Shown here: one piece after another, positions 1-7,136 of the stretch
Layout of the letters: each line of letters starts with the position of its first letter
Numbering within the stretch: position 1 is the first letter of the stretch
From: Desulfuromonadales bacterium
Lineage (GTDB): Bacteria; Desulfobacterota; Desulfuromonadia; Geobacterales; Pseudopelobacteraceae
DNA: 8,369 nucleotides
Direction of reading: 5' to 3'
Assembly (NCBI GenBank): GCA_015688915.1
Contig: JAATGX010000246.1
Span: forward strand, 1-8,369
The notes under the pieces: model-generated
What the model was told of the DNA's origin: nothing
The model's database searches: none
What the model saw: only the letters and a program-made list of their open reading frames with translations
Made by a program: the position numbers and the translations under genes

Positions 1-868
1 CAGGGCCACCCAGGCCAGGGCCGACGCCACCCTGCACACCGTGCGGCTCAAGGCGGAGCGTTATCGCGAACTGGTGAAGATCAAGGCGGTCAGCCAGCAG
101 GACAACGACGACGCCCAGGCCGGCCTCATGCAGGCCGAAGCCGATGTGGCGGCCGCCAAGGCGGCGGTCGATACCGCCCGGATCAACCTGGCCTACACCA
201 AGGTGACCGCTCCCATATCGGGGCGCATCGGACGTTCGTCCGTCACCGACGGCGCCCTGGTCACCGCCAGCCAGTCGACGGCCCTGGCAACCATCCAGCA
301 GCTTGACCCCATCTACGTGGATGTCACCCAGTCCACCGCCGAACTGCTCCGGCTGAGACAGAGTCTCACCAGCGGAGTGATGAAGAAAAGCGGATCGGCG
401 CAGGTCAAGCTGCTCCTGGAGGATGGTTCTCTCTACCCGCAAACCGGAGCGCTCAAGTTCTCGGAAGTTACGGTCGATCAAGGCACCGGCTCCGTCACCC
501 TGCGGGCCATATTCCCCAATCCCGGACAAACGCTGCTTCCCGGCATGTTTGTACGCGCCGTTGTGGAGGATGGCATAAACGAGCACGCCATCCTTGTCCC
601 GCAGCGCGGCGTGGCCCGCACCCCGAAGGGGGATGCCGTGGGCATGGTGGTGGGTGACGGGGAGAAGGTCGAGCAACGCCCCATCACTGTCGTCCGTACC
701 GTTGGCGACGCCTGGCTGGTGAGCGACGGGCTGAAGGCGGGGGATCGGGTCATTCTGGAGGGGCTGCAGAAGGGGCGTCCGGGGACGACGGTCAAGGCGG
801 TTCCTTTCGGCAGCACCCCGGCGGCGCCTTCCGCCGGGACTCCTCAACCTGCGGCAGCCAAAAAATAA
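1..868 (+). CDS. acrA: RND efflux periplasmic adaptor (membrane fusion protein), AcrA/MexA family, 5'-partial
   Basis: The reading frame is open from base 2 to the TAA at 866-868, giving 288 residues. The gene begins outside the window, and the GTG at 41 is an internal codon. AcrA-family adaptors are about 380-400 residues, so roughly the first 100 are missing: signal peptide or lipobox, first lipoyl half and first helix. What remains follows AcrA order: the second arm of the alpha-hairpin (start to about base 190, Ala/Gln-rich), the lipoyl half with LAYTKVTAPISGRIGRSSVT (bases 188-247), the beta-barrel with LATIQQLDPIYVDVTQS, and the membrane-proximal domain with VTLRAIFPNPGQTLLPGMFV and ILVPQRGVARTPKGDA. 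It ends in a low-complexity Pro/Ala tail. Family role: a periplasmic adaptor that links the RND pump to the outer-membrane channel. The pump gene follows after 13 bp, which supports this role. Family assignment is firm; the drug substrates cannot be read from sequence. Confidence 0.96.
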   Translation, partial: RATQARADATLHTVRLKAERYRELVKIKAVSQQDNDDAQAGLMQAEADVAAAKAAVDTARINLAYTKVTAPISGRIGRSSVTDGALVTASQSTALATIQQLDPIYVDVTQSTAELLRLRQSLTSGVMKKSGSAQVKLLLEDGSLYPQTGALKFSEVTVDQGTGSVTLRAIFPNPGQTLLPGMFVRAVVEDGINEHAILVPQRGVARTPKGDAVGMVVGDGEKVEQRPITVVRTVGDAWLVSDGLKAGDRVILEGLQKGRPGTTVKAVPFGSTPAAPSAGTPQPAAAKK

Positions 869-881
869 AGGAGACCCTTTC

Positions 882-3800
882 ATGCCTCGTTTTTTCATAA
901 ACCGCCCGATCTTCGCCTGGGTGATCGCCATAATGATCATGTTGGTGGGCCTGCTGGCGATCAAGACATTGCCGGTCTCCCAGTATCCGCCTATTGCGCC
1001 GCCCCAGATCACCATCAACGCTACCTACCCCGGGGCATCGGCTCAGACCGTGCAGGATACGGTCACCCAGCTCGTGGAGCAGCAGTTGAACGGCATCGAC
1101 AACCTGATCTACATGGCATCCACCAGCGACTCGGCCGGGGCAGTTGCCATCAACCTGACCTTCAAGGCCGGCACCGATCCCAACATCGCCCAGGTGCAGG
1201 TGCAGAACAAGCTGCAACTGGCGGTGCCGCGCCTGCCCCAGATCGTGCAGCAGCAGGGGATATCGGTGGTCAAGTCCACCAAGAACTTCCTGCTGATCGT
1301 CGGGCTCGTATCCGAGGACGGCGCCATGGACCGCAACGCCCTGACCGACTATATGGTGTCCAATGTCCAGGACATCGTCAGCCGGCTCGAAGGGGTGGGC
1401 GAACTGCTGATGTTCGGGTCCCAGAACGCCATGCGTATCTGGCTCAACCCGACCAAGCTGAACAACTACCATTTGACCACCAATGACGTGACCGCTGCGC
1501 TGCAGGCCCAAAACGTCCAGGTGTCGGCCGGCCAGTTCGGCGGTAATCCTGCCGTGCAGGGGCAGCAGTTGAACGCCACCATCACCTCGCGGACCCTGCT
1601 CCAGACCCCTGAGCAGTTCGGGGTCATCGTCCTGCGCACCAACAGCGACGGTTCCACGGTGAAACTCAGTGATGTGGGTGAATGCAAGATCGGCACCGAG
1701 AATTACGACCTCCTGTCGTTCTACAAGGGGAAACCGGTCGGGGCCATGGCCCTCAGGCTGGCCTCCGGCGCCAACGCCCTGGAAACCGCCGACCGGATCA
1801 AGACGAAGATGGAGGAACTGTCCAAGTACTTCCCCCCGGGCGTGAAGGTGGTCTACCCCTATGACACCACCCCCTTTGTCAAGATATCCATTGAAGAGGT
1901 GGTCCATACCCTGTTCGAGGCGATCGTCCTGGTTTTCATCATCATGTTCCTCTTCCTGCAGAACATCCGGGCGACTCTGATCCCCACCATCGCGGTGCCG
2001 GTGGTGTTGCTGGGCACCTTCGGGGTCCTGTCGGCCTGCGGTTTCTCCATCAACACCCTCACCATGTTCGCACTGGTCATCGTCATCGGACTACTGGTGG
2101 ATGACGCCATCGTCGTGGTGGAGAACGTGGAGCGCATCATGACCGAGGAGGGGCTATCGCCCCATGACGCCACCATCAAGTCCATGGGGCAGATCACCAG
2201 CGCCCTGTGGGGGATCGTTACGGTCCTGTCGGCGGTCTTCGCACCCATGGCCTTTTTCGGCGGCTCCACGGGCGTCATTTACCGCCAGTTCTCCATTACC
2301 ATCGTCTCCGCCATGATCCTCTCGGTAATAGTGGCCATGACCCTGACCCCGGCCCTGTGCGCCACCCTCCTGAAACCGGTGGAGAAAGGGCACCATTCCG
2401 GGGAGTCCGGCTGGTTCGCCGGGTTCTTCCGTTATTTCAACCGGGCGTTCGACTTCTGCCGGGACAAGTATGAGGGCATCGTGGGCCGCTCCTTCGGCAA
2501 ACCGGTGCGGTATCTGATCACCTATGGCGCCATCGTGGCATGCATGGCGTTCATTTTCCTGCGCCTGCCCACCGCCTTCCTGCCCGACGAGGACCAGGGG
2601 TTCATCATGTGCCAGGTCCAGTTGCCGGCCGGGGCGACCATGGAACGGACCATGGTCGTCATTCGGCAGGTGGAGCGGTATTTCCAGGAGCAAGAGCAGA
2701 AAACGGTGGACTCGGTGATCACAGTGGCTGGCTACAGTTGGGCCGGCCGCGGTCAGAACATGGGGCTCGCCTTTGTGAAGCTCAAGGATTGGAAAGTCCG
2801 CCAGTCCCCTGATTTGAAGGCGCCGGCTGTTGCGGCACGGGCCATGAAGGCCTTTTCCACCTACAAGGACAGCTTGGCGTTCGCCTTTTCGCCGCCCGCG
2901 GTAGTGGAGCTGGGACAGGCCAACGGCTTCGACTTCGAATTGCAGGACCGTGGCGGGCTCGGTCACGCCAAGCTGATGGAGGCGCGCAACCAGCTCCTGG
3001 GCCAGGCCGCGCAGAATCCGAAGCTGATGGCGGTGCGGCCCAACGGCCAGGACGACTCCCCCCAGTTCAAGCTGAATACCGACGATGTGCGGGCAGAAGC
3101 CCTGGGGGTCTCGCTGGCCGACATCAACAACGTACTCTCTACCGCCTGGGGCAGTTCCTACGTGAACGACTTCATCGAGAACGGGCGGGTCAAGCGGGTC
3201 TACCTCCAATCCGACGCCAGATACCGTATGCTGCCGGAGGATATCAATTCCTGGTATGTGCGGAACAAGGTCGGCGACATGGTCCCCTTCTCGGCCTTTT
3301 CGCGGGCGAAATGGGAGTACGGGTCGCCGCGCCTTGAGCGGTACAATGGCATCCCGTCCGTGGAGATCATGGGGAACGCCGCACCAGGGGTGAGCACCGG
3401 CGAAGCCATGGCCGAAATGGAGAAGATAGCGGCTCAATTGCCGGTAGGGATCGGCTACGAGTGGACCGGCCTCTCCTACGAGGAGAAGAAGGCGGGGGCC
3501 CAGGCGCCGGCGCTGTATGCGATTTCGCTTTTGGTGGTCTTTCTCAGCGTGGCGGCGCTGTATGAAAGCTGGACCATCCCCTTTGTCAACCTGCTGATGC
3601 TGCCGCTGGGGCTGGTGGGGGCGGTCACGGCGATCAAGCTGCGGATGCTGCCTAACGACGTCTACCTCCAGATCGGTCTCCTCACCACTGTGGGGCTTTC
3701 CACGAAGAACGCCATCCTGATCATCCAGTTCATCAAGGATCAGATGCATCAAGGGCTCGGCCTGGTTGACGCCACCCTGGCAGCGATAAAGATCCGGCTG

Positions 3801-4046
3801 CGGCCGGTGCTCATGACGTCGCTGGCCTTCTTCTTCGGCACCCTGCCGCTGGCACTCACCAAGGGGGCGGGTGCCGGGGCCCAGAACGCCATCGGTACCG
3901 CCGTCACCGGCGGGCTGCTCTCGTCCACATTCATCGACCTGATCTTCATCCCGTTCTTCTTTGTCTTGGTCTCACGATTCTTTGCAAAGAAGAATGATGA
4001 GAAACATCCCGCTACCGCCACCGTCGCCACTCAGGAGGTACACTGA
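882..4046 (+). CDS. acrB: RND multidrug efflux pump, HAE1 family inner-membrane transporter (AcrB/MexB-like)
   Basis: Complete at 1054 residues (E. coli AcrB has 1049). The start is fixed by an AAGGAG at 868-873, 8 bp before the ATG, and by the typical N-terminus MPRFFINRPIFAWVIAI. The proton-driven trimer takes amphiphilic compounds from the periplasm or outer inner-membrane leaflet and passes them to the outer-membrane channel. The proton-relay residues are present: Asp407 and Asp408 in TM4 (GLLVDDAIVVVENVERI), Lys942 in TM10 (GLSTKNAILIIQF), and Arg972 and Thr979 just before and in TM11 (IRLRPVLMTSLAF). The layout is that of AcrB: TM1, a first large periplasmic loop, TM2-7, a second periplasmic loop, TM8-12. 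The switch loop near residues 616-626 reads GYSWAGRGQNMG, so Tyr618 and Trp620 stand where AcrB has Phe615 and Phe617. GFDFELQDRGGLGH is also conserved. No frameshift or lost key residue is seen. The flanking adaptor and channel genes complete a tripartite pump. Confidence 0.98.
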   Translation: MPRFFINRPIFAWVIAIMIMLVGLLAIKTLPVSQYPPIAPPQITINATYPGASAQTVQDTVTQLVEQQLNGIDNLIYMASTSDSAGAVAINLTFKAGTDPNIAQVQVQNKLQLAVPRLPQIVQQQGISVVKSTKNFLLIVGLVSEDGAMDRNALTDYMVSNVQDIVSRLEGVGELLMFGSQNAMRIWLNPTKLNNYHLTTNDVTAALQAQNVQVSAGQFGGNPAVQGQQLNATITSRTLLQTPEQFGVIVLRTNSDGSTVKLSDVGECKIGTENYDLLSFYKGKPVGAMALRLASGANALETADRIKTKMEELSKYFPPGVKVVYPYDTTPFVKISIEEVVHTLFEAIVLVFIIMFLFLQNIRATLIPTIAVPVVLLGTFGVLSACGFSINTLTMFALVIVIGLLVDDAIVVVENVERIMTEEGLSPHDATIKSMGQITSALWGIVTVLSAVFAPMAFFGGSTGVIYRQFSITIVSAMILSVIVAMTLTPALCATLLKPVEKGHHSGESGWFAGFFRYFNRAFDFCRDKYEGIVGRSFGKPVRYLITYGAIVACMAFIFLRLPTAFLPDEDQGFIMCQVQLPAGATMERTMVVIRQVERYFQEQEQKTVDSVITVAGYSWAGRGQNMGLAFVKLKDWKVRQSPDLKAPAVAARAMKAFSTYKDSLAFAFSPPAVVELGQANGFDFELQDRGGLGHAKLMEARNQLLGQAAQNPKLMAVRPNGQDDSPQFKLNTDDVRAEALGVSLADINNVLSTAWGSSYVNDFIENGRVKRVYLQSDARYRMLPEDINSWYVRNKVGDMVPFSAFSRAKWEYGSPRLERYNGIPSVEIMGNAAPGVSTGEAMAEMEKIAAQLPVGIGYEWTGLSYEEKKAGAQAPALYAISLLVVFLSVAALYESWTIPFVNLLMLPLGLVGAVTAIKLRMLPNDVYLQIGLLTTVGLSTKNAILIIQFIKDQMHQGLGLVDATLAAIKIRLRPVLMTSLAFFFGTLPLALTKGAGAGAQNAIGTAVTGGLLSSTFIDLIFIPFFFVLVSRFFAKKNDEKHPATATVATQEVH
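4033..4038 (+). promoter_or_regulatory. Shine-Dalgarno of the outer-membrane channel gene, inside the 3' end of the pump gene
   Basis: AGGAGG lies in the last codons of the pump gene, 9 bp before the ATG at 4048. It decides the start of the next gene: a TTG codon at 3961 is in the same frame but lacks such a site and would add 29 residues ahead of the lipoprotein signal. The site implies that translation of the channel is closely tied to that of the pump. Confidence 0.85.
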
Positions 4047-4047
4047 C

Positions 4048-5472
4048 ATGAACCATATACAACGGATGACGGCAGCCCTCTGCCTCCCGCTGGGCACGCT
4101 GTTCTGCCTGGAGGGCTGCACCATGGCCCCGAAATACTCCCGGCCCGACGCGCCGGTGCCGGCCGTCTGGCCGACCGGCGCCGCCTACAAGGGCGACGCG
4201 GCTACACCGGGCTCCCCCCTGGCCGCTGATACCTCCTGGCGGGAATTCTTCGTTGCCCCGCAGTTGCAAAAAGTGATCGAGCTGGCGCTGACCAACAACC
4301 GCGACCTGCGGGTGGCGGCCCTTACCATAGACAAGACCAGGGCCATGTACCAGATTCAGCGGGCCGAACTGTTTCCGCAGATCGACGCCAGCGCGGCAGG
4401 CAACATACAGCGTGTGCCTGCCGACCTCTCCACCACCGGCCAAGCCACCACTACGCGCCAGTACAACGTCGGCCTGGGGGTGAGCGCCTATGAGCTTGAC
4501 CTCTTCGGGCGGGTGCGCAGTCTGAAGGATCAAGCCCTGGAAGAGTTTCTTGCCACCGAAGAGGCCCGGACCGCGGTCCAGATCAGTTTGGTGGCCGAGG
4601 TGGCCAACAGTTGGCTGACCCTGGCCGCCAACCGTGAACTGCTGCAACTGGCCAAGGATACGCTGGAAAGCCAGCAGTCCTCCTACACCCTGATCCGGCA
4701 CCGTTTCGAGGCCGGAGCCTCGTCACAGCTCGACCTGCGCCAAGCCCAGACCCGGGTGGACAGCGCCCGGGTGGATATCGCCTTTTACACCTCCCAACTG
4801 GCCCAGTCGGAAAATACGCTGAACCTCCTGGTAGGGGGCCAGGTGCCGCCGGAACTGCTGCCGGCCACACTGTCGATGACCGTGGTGAAAGAAATCACTC
4901 CTGGCCTCCCTTCCGACGTGTTGCTGCGGCGGCCTGACATCCTCCAGGCCGAACACGCCCTGAAGGGGGCCAACGCCAACATCGGCGCGGCCCGGGCTGC
5001 ATTTTTCCCCCGCATCAGCCTGAGTTCGAGCGTCGGTACCGCCAGCGCCAAGTTGAGCGATCTGTTCCAGCCCGGCTCGGCGGTCTGGAGCTTTGTTCCC
5101 CAGATCAGCGTGCCGCTATTCGATGCCGGCAGCAACCTGGCTAACCTGGACCTTGCCAAGGCGGAGCGGGATATCGCCGTGGCCCAGTACGAGAAAGCGA
5201 TCCAGACCGCCTTCCGGGAAGTGGCCGACGCCCTGGCCGGCCAGGGCACCTTGGGGGACCAGGTGGCGGCGCAACAGTCGTTGACCGAGGCGACCGCCGA
5301 CAGTTACCGTCTGTCGGAGGCCCGTTATGACAAAGGGGTGGACAGCTACCTGGTCGTGCTGGACTCCCAGCGCTCCACCTACAGCGCCCAGCAGGGTCTG
5401 ATCAATGTCCGCCTGTCCCGGCTGACCAATCTGGCGACCCTGTACAAAGTGCTCGGTGGTGGCGGGATCTGA
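4048..5472 (+). CDS. oprM: Efflux outer-membrane channel lipoprotein, OprM/NodT family (RND-type OMF)
   Basis: 474 residues from the ATG at 4048, 1 bp after the pump stop codon. This start places a hydrophobic signal peptide at residues 7-23 ahead of Cys24 (CLEGC), followed by TMAPKYSRPDAPVPAVW, the usual start of a mature OprM/NodT lipoprotein. Glu at -2 of the lipobox is unusual. The two OEP repeats characteristic of the family are visible: the first with WREFFVAPQLQKVIELAL and YELDLFGRVR (148-155), the second with GLPSDVLLRRPDILQAEHAL (about 285-305), ANIGAARAAFFPRISLS, PQISVPLFDAGS and YEKAIQTAFREVADALA. Family knowledge: a trimer forming a 12-strand beta-barrel in the outer membrane with a long periplasmic alpha-barrel, the exit duct for the adaptor–pump pair. 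Close spacing behind the pump makes it the dedicated channel of this system. A standalone NodT-type role is possible but less likely here. Confidence 0.95.
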   Translation: MNHIQRMTAALCLPLGTLFCLEGCTMAPKYSRPDAPVPAVWPTGAAYKGDAATPGSPLAADTSWREFFVAPQLQKVIELALTNNRDLRVAALTIDKTRAMYQIQRAELFPQIDASAAGNIQRVPADLSTTGQATTTRQYNVGLGVSAYELDLFGRVRSLKDQALEEFLATEEARTAVQISLVAEVANSWLTLAANRELLQLAKDTLESQQSSYTLIRHRFEAGASSQLDLRQAQTRVDSARVDIAFYTSQLAQSENTLNLLVGGQVPPELLPATLSMTVVKEITPGLPSDVLLRRPDILQAEHALKGANANIGAARAAFFPRISLSSSVGTASAKLSDLFQPGSAVWSFVPQISVPLFDAGSNLANLDLAKAERDIAVAQYEKAIQTAFREVADALAGQGTLGDQVAAQQSLTEATADSYRLSEARYDKGVDSYLVVLDSQRSTYSAQQGLINVRLSRLTNLATLYKVLGGGGI

Positions 5473-5479
5473 CGCCCCG

Positions 5480-5517
5480 TTTCCGCAATTCGCACGGTTA
5501 GATGGTGCGATGGGAAA
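5480..5517 (+). terminator. Imperfect hairpin just after the efflux operon: weak terminator or operator candidate
   Basis: Eight bases after the channel gene stop, TCGCAC (5490-5495) and GTGCGA (5505-5510) form an inverted repeat around a 9-base loop. TTTCC (5480-5484) and GGAAA (5513-5517) can pair outside it across a small internal loop. A T-rich stretch (ATTTCTTTTCTTT, 5533-5545) follows but starts about 15 bases after the stem, so this is not a textbook intrinsic terminator. The core could equally be a dyad bound by a regulator of the downstream promoter. Confidence 0.3.
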
Positions 5518-5542
5518 GCGATTCCTGATAGGATTTCTTTTC

Positions 5543-5571
5543 TTTACATTCTCACATAAGACGTTTATATA
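5543..5571 (+). promoter_or_regulatory. Candidate sigma70 promoter for the mla operon
   Basis: TTTACA (5543-5548, 5 of 6 to the -35 consensus) is separated by 17 bp from TATATA (5566-5571, 4 of 6 to the -10 consensus). An alternative -10 is TATAGA at 5568-5573. The site lies in the only AT-rich stretch of the window and would start transcription near 5578, leaving a leader of about 20 nt before the GTG start. This is pattern matching only, with no experimental support. Confidence 0.5.
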
Positions 5572-5587
5572 GAATTCGTTCATTTTT

Positions 5588-5592
5588 GAGGT
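5588..5592 (+). promoter_or_regulatory. Ribosome binding site fixing the GTG start of mlaE
   Basis: GAGGT sits 6 bp before the GTG at 5599, directly behind a run of five T. An in-frame TGA at 5587-5589 rules out any earlier start, and the next in-frame ATG (5662) would remove 21 residues of the N-terminal helix. The GTG is therefore the best start. Confidence 0.75.
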
Positions 5593-5598
5593 AGGCCA

Positions 5599-6369
5599 GT
5601 GTCAGCAGCGATACAATTCATAGGCCATTCCGTGCTCGACTGTGTGCGCTCACTGGGGAGAATGGGCGGCTTTCTCCTGTACTCATGCTACATGATCGTC
5701 CGCCGGCCGGGCAGTCCTCTGTACATCCTCAAACAGATCAGGTTCATCGGTTCCAAATCGCTGTTCGTCATCTGTCTGACCGCCGCCTTCACCGGCATGG
5801 TCCTGGGGTTGCAAGGCTACTACACCCTGGCCAAGTTCGGCTCGGAAGGGATGCTGGGCACAGCGGTCGCCCTGTCGCTCGTCCGGGAACTGGGACCGGT
5901 GCTGGCGGCATTGATGGTGACCGGCCGCGCCGGCAGCGCCATCACGGCAGAGATCGGTATCATGCGCATCAGCGAGCAGATCGACGCCCTGGAAACCATG
6001 GCGCTGGACCCCTTCAAGTACCTGATCACCCCCAAGATCATCGCCGCCATGCTGGCCTTGCCGCTCCTGTGCGCCATCTTTGACGTGGTCGGCATCTATG
6101 GCGGCTGGCTGGTGGGGGTCAAGCTGCTGGGGGTCAATCCGGGCGCCTATTTCTACGAGATGGAACAATCGGTGGTCTGGCGGGATGTGTATTCCGGTTT
6201 CGTCAAATCCTTCTCCTTTGGCGTGATCATCGCATGGATCGGCTGCTACAAGGGGTATTTCGCCGGCCATGGCGCCGAAGGGGTCTCCCGGGCCACGACC
6301 GAGTCCGTGGTGTTGACCTCGGTGCTGATCCTGGTGTGGGATTACTTTCTGACCTCGGTGCTCCTGTAA
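5599..6369 (+). CDS. mlaE: MlaE/YrbE-family phospholipid ABC transporter permease
   Basis: 256 residues (E. coli MlaE has 260), starting at GTG. The family core is plain: SLVRELGPVLAALMVTGRAGSAITAEIG (residues 93-120) followed by RISEQIDALETMALDPFKYLITPKIIAAMLALPLL, with GAEGVSRATTESVV (225-238) before the last membrane helix. An amphipathic N-terminal segment precedes hydrophobic stretches at about 53-75, 86-106, 144-180, 201-218 and 236-255. Family role: a homodimer in the inner membrane that opens a lipid path between MlaF nucleotide-binding subunits and the MlaD hexamer. It is the first gene of a new transcription unit after a 126 bp gap, and mlaF overlaps its stop codon. The MlaE fold is shared with TGD1 and Mce YrbE proteins; the MCE neighbour downstream makes lipid transport much more likely than drug export. 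Transport direction cannot be told from sequence. Confidence 0.96.
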   Translation: MSAAIQFIGHSVLDCVRSLGRMGGFLLYSCYMIVRRPGSPLYILKQIRFIGSKSLFVICLTAAFTGMVLGLQGYYTLAKFGSEGMLGTAVALSLVRELGPVLAALMVTGRAGSAITAEIGIMRISEQIDALETMALDPFKYLITPKIIAAMLALPLLCAIFDVVGIYGGWLVGVKLLGVNPGAYFYEMEQSVVWRDVYSGFVKSFSFGVIIAWIGCYKGYFAGHGAEGVSRATTESVVLTSVLILVWDYFLTSVLL

Positions 6370-7115
6370 TGATCCGCCTGAGCAACGTCCATAAATCATT
6401 CGATTCCCAGCAGGTGCTCAATGACCTGAGTCTGGAAATCCCCACCGGGCAGATCACCGCCATCATCGGCCCCAGCGGCGAGGGGAAGAGCGTGCTGCTC
6501 AAGCACATGATCGGCCTGATGAAACCGGACAGCGGCCGGATCGAGGTGGACGGCGAAAGCATCCTCAACATCCGCCGGTCGCAATTGAATCGCATCCGCG
6601 AGAAGTTCGGCATGTTGTTCCAAAACGCGGCGCTGCTGGACTCCATGAGCGTTTTTGAAAACGTGGCCTTCCCGCTCCGGGAAAAGACCAGACTTTCAAG
6701 TGACGAGATCGAGCAACGGGTTCGTTCGGCCCTGGAGCACGTGGGGCTGAAAAACGTCAACGGCAAATATCCGGACGAACTTTCCGGCGGCATGAAGAAA
6801 CGGGTCGGCTTGGCGCGGGCGCTGCTGCTCAACCCCAAGATCATCCTGTTCGACGAACCGACCACCGGACTCGATCCGATCATCAAGCGGGCCATCCATC
6901 AACTCATCAAGGATACCCATGCGCAATTCGGTTTCACTGCGGTGATCGTTTCCCACGAGATACCCGAGATTTTCGATATCGCCCAGAACGTGGCCATGCT
7001 GTTCCGAGGGAAGATACTCCAGATCGGGACGTCGGATGAAATCCGCGGTTCCACCGACCCGACAGCAAAACAGTTCATCACCGGAAGCCTGGATGGCCCG
7101 ATACAACTCGTTTAG
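6369..7115 (+). CDS. mlaF: MlaF-type phospholipid ABC transporter ATP-binding protein
   Basis: 248 residues from the ATG at 6369, which overlaps the mlaE stop by one base (TAATG). No strong Shine-Dalgarno precedes it, so translational coupling to mlaE is likely. An in-frame ATG at 6234 would put 45 unrelated residues, encoded inside mlaE, ahead of the normal N-terminus MIRLSNVHKSF. All ABC motifs are intact: Walker A GPSGEGKS (34-41), Q-loop Gln85 in MLFQNAALLDSMSVFENV, signature LSGGMKKR (138-145), Walker B IILFDEP (158-164), D-loop GLDP (167-170) and H-switch His196 in VIVSHE. The LSGGMKKRVGLARAL form and the tail KQFITGSLDGPI are typical of the MlaF/Ttg2A group; in E. coli the C-terminal tail takes part in MlaF dimer contacts. 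It powers lipid movement through MlaE at the cytoplasmic face. No MlaB (STAS) gene is found beside it in this window. Confidence 0.97.
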   Translation: MIRLSNVHKSFDSQQVLNDLSLEIPTGQITAIIGPSGEGKSVLLKHMIGLMKPDSGRIEVDGESILNIRRSQLNRIREKFGMLFQNAALLDSMSVFENVAFPLREKTRLSSDEIEQRVRSALEHVGLKNVNGKYPDELSGGMKKRVGLARALLLNPKIILFDEPTTGLDPIIKRAIHQLIKDTHAQFGFTAVIVSHEIPEIFDIAQNVAMLFRGKILQIGTSDEIRGSTDPTAKQFITGSLDGPIQLV

Positions 7116-7123
7116 CTTTTTTT

Positions 7124-7128
7124 GAGGT
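7124..7128 (+). promoter_or_regulatory. Ribosome binding site fixing the ATG start of mlaD
   Basis: GAGGT lies 8-9 bp before the ATG at 7137, behind a run of seven T (7117-7123). An in-frame TTG at 7122 overlaps this site and so cannot use it. The sequence TTTTTGAGGTA here (7119-7129) is identical to that in front of mlaE (5583-5593). Confidence 0.75.
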
Positions 7129-7136
7129 ATGCTTAT

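Noticed and set aside
792..1907. Open frame of 371 codons on the - strand spanning the adaptor–pump junction
   Set aside because: It crosses the boundary of two firm genes on the other strand and shows no domain signature, so it is an antisense shadow.
2154..3752. Long open frame of 532 codons on the - strand opposite the pump gene
   Set aside because: It is a shadow of the GC-rich pump gene. It has no recognisable family, and its composition is rich in His, Arg, Gly and Asp as expected for antisense frames.
3961..4047. Upstream TTG start extending the outer-membrane channel by 29 residues
   Set aside because: It would bury the lipoprotein signal inside the protein and lacks a ribosome binding site. 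The ATG at 4048 has AGGAGG at the right distance.
6234..6368. Upstream ATG start for mlaF
   Set aside because: The added residues come from an out-of-frame reading of mlaE and do not fit an ABC ATPase N-terminus. The ATG at 6369 gives the usual start.
7117..7123. Run of seven T after mlaF as an intrinsic terminator
   Set aside because: No GC-rich stem precedes it and mlaD follows at once, so a terminator here would split an evident operon. It fits better as a U-rich stretch ahead of the Shine-Dalgarno.
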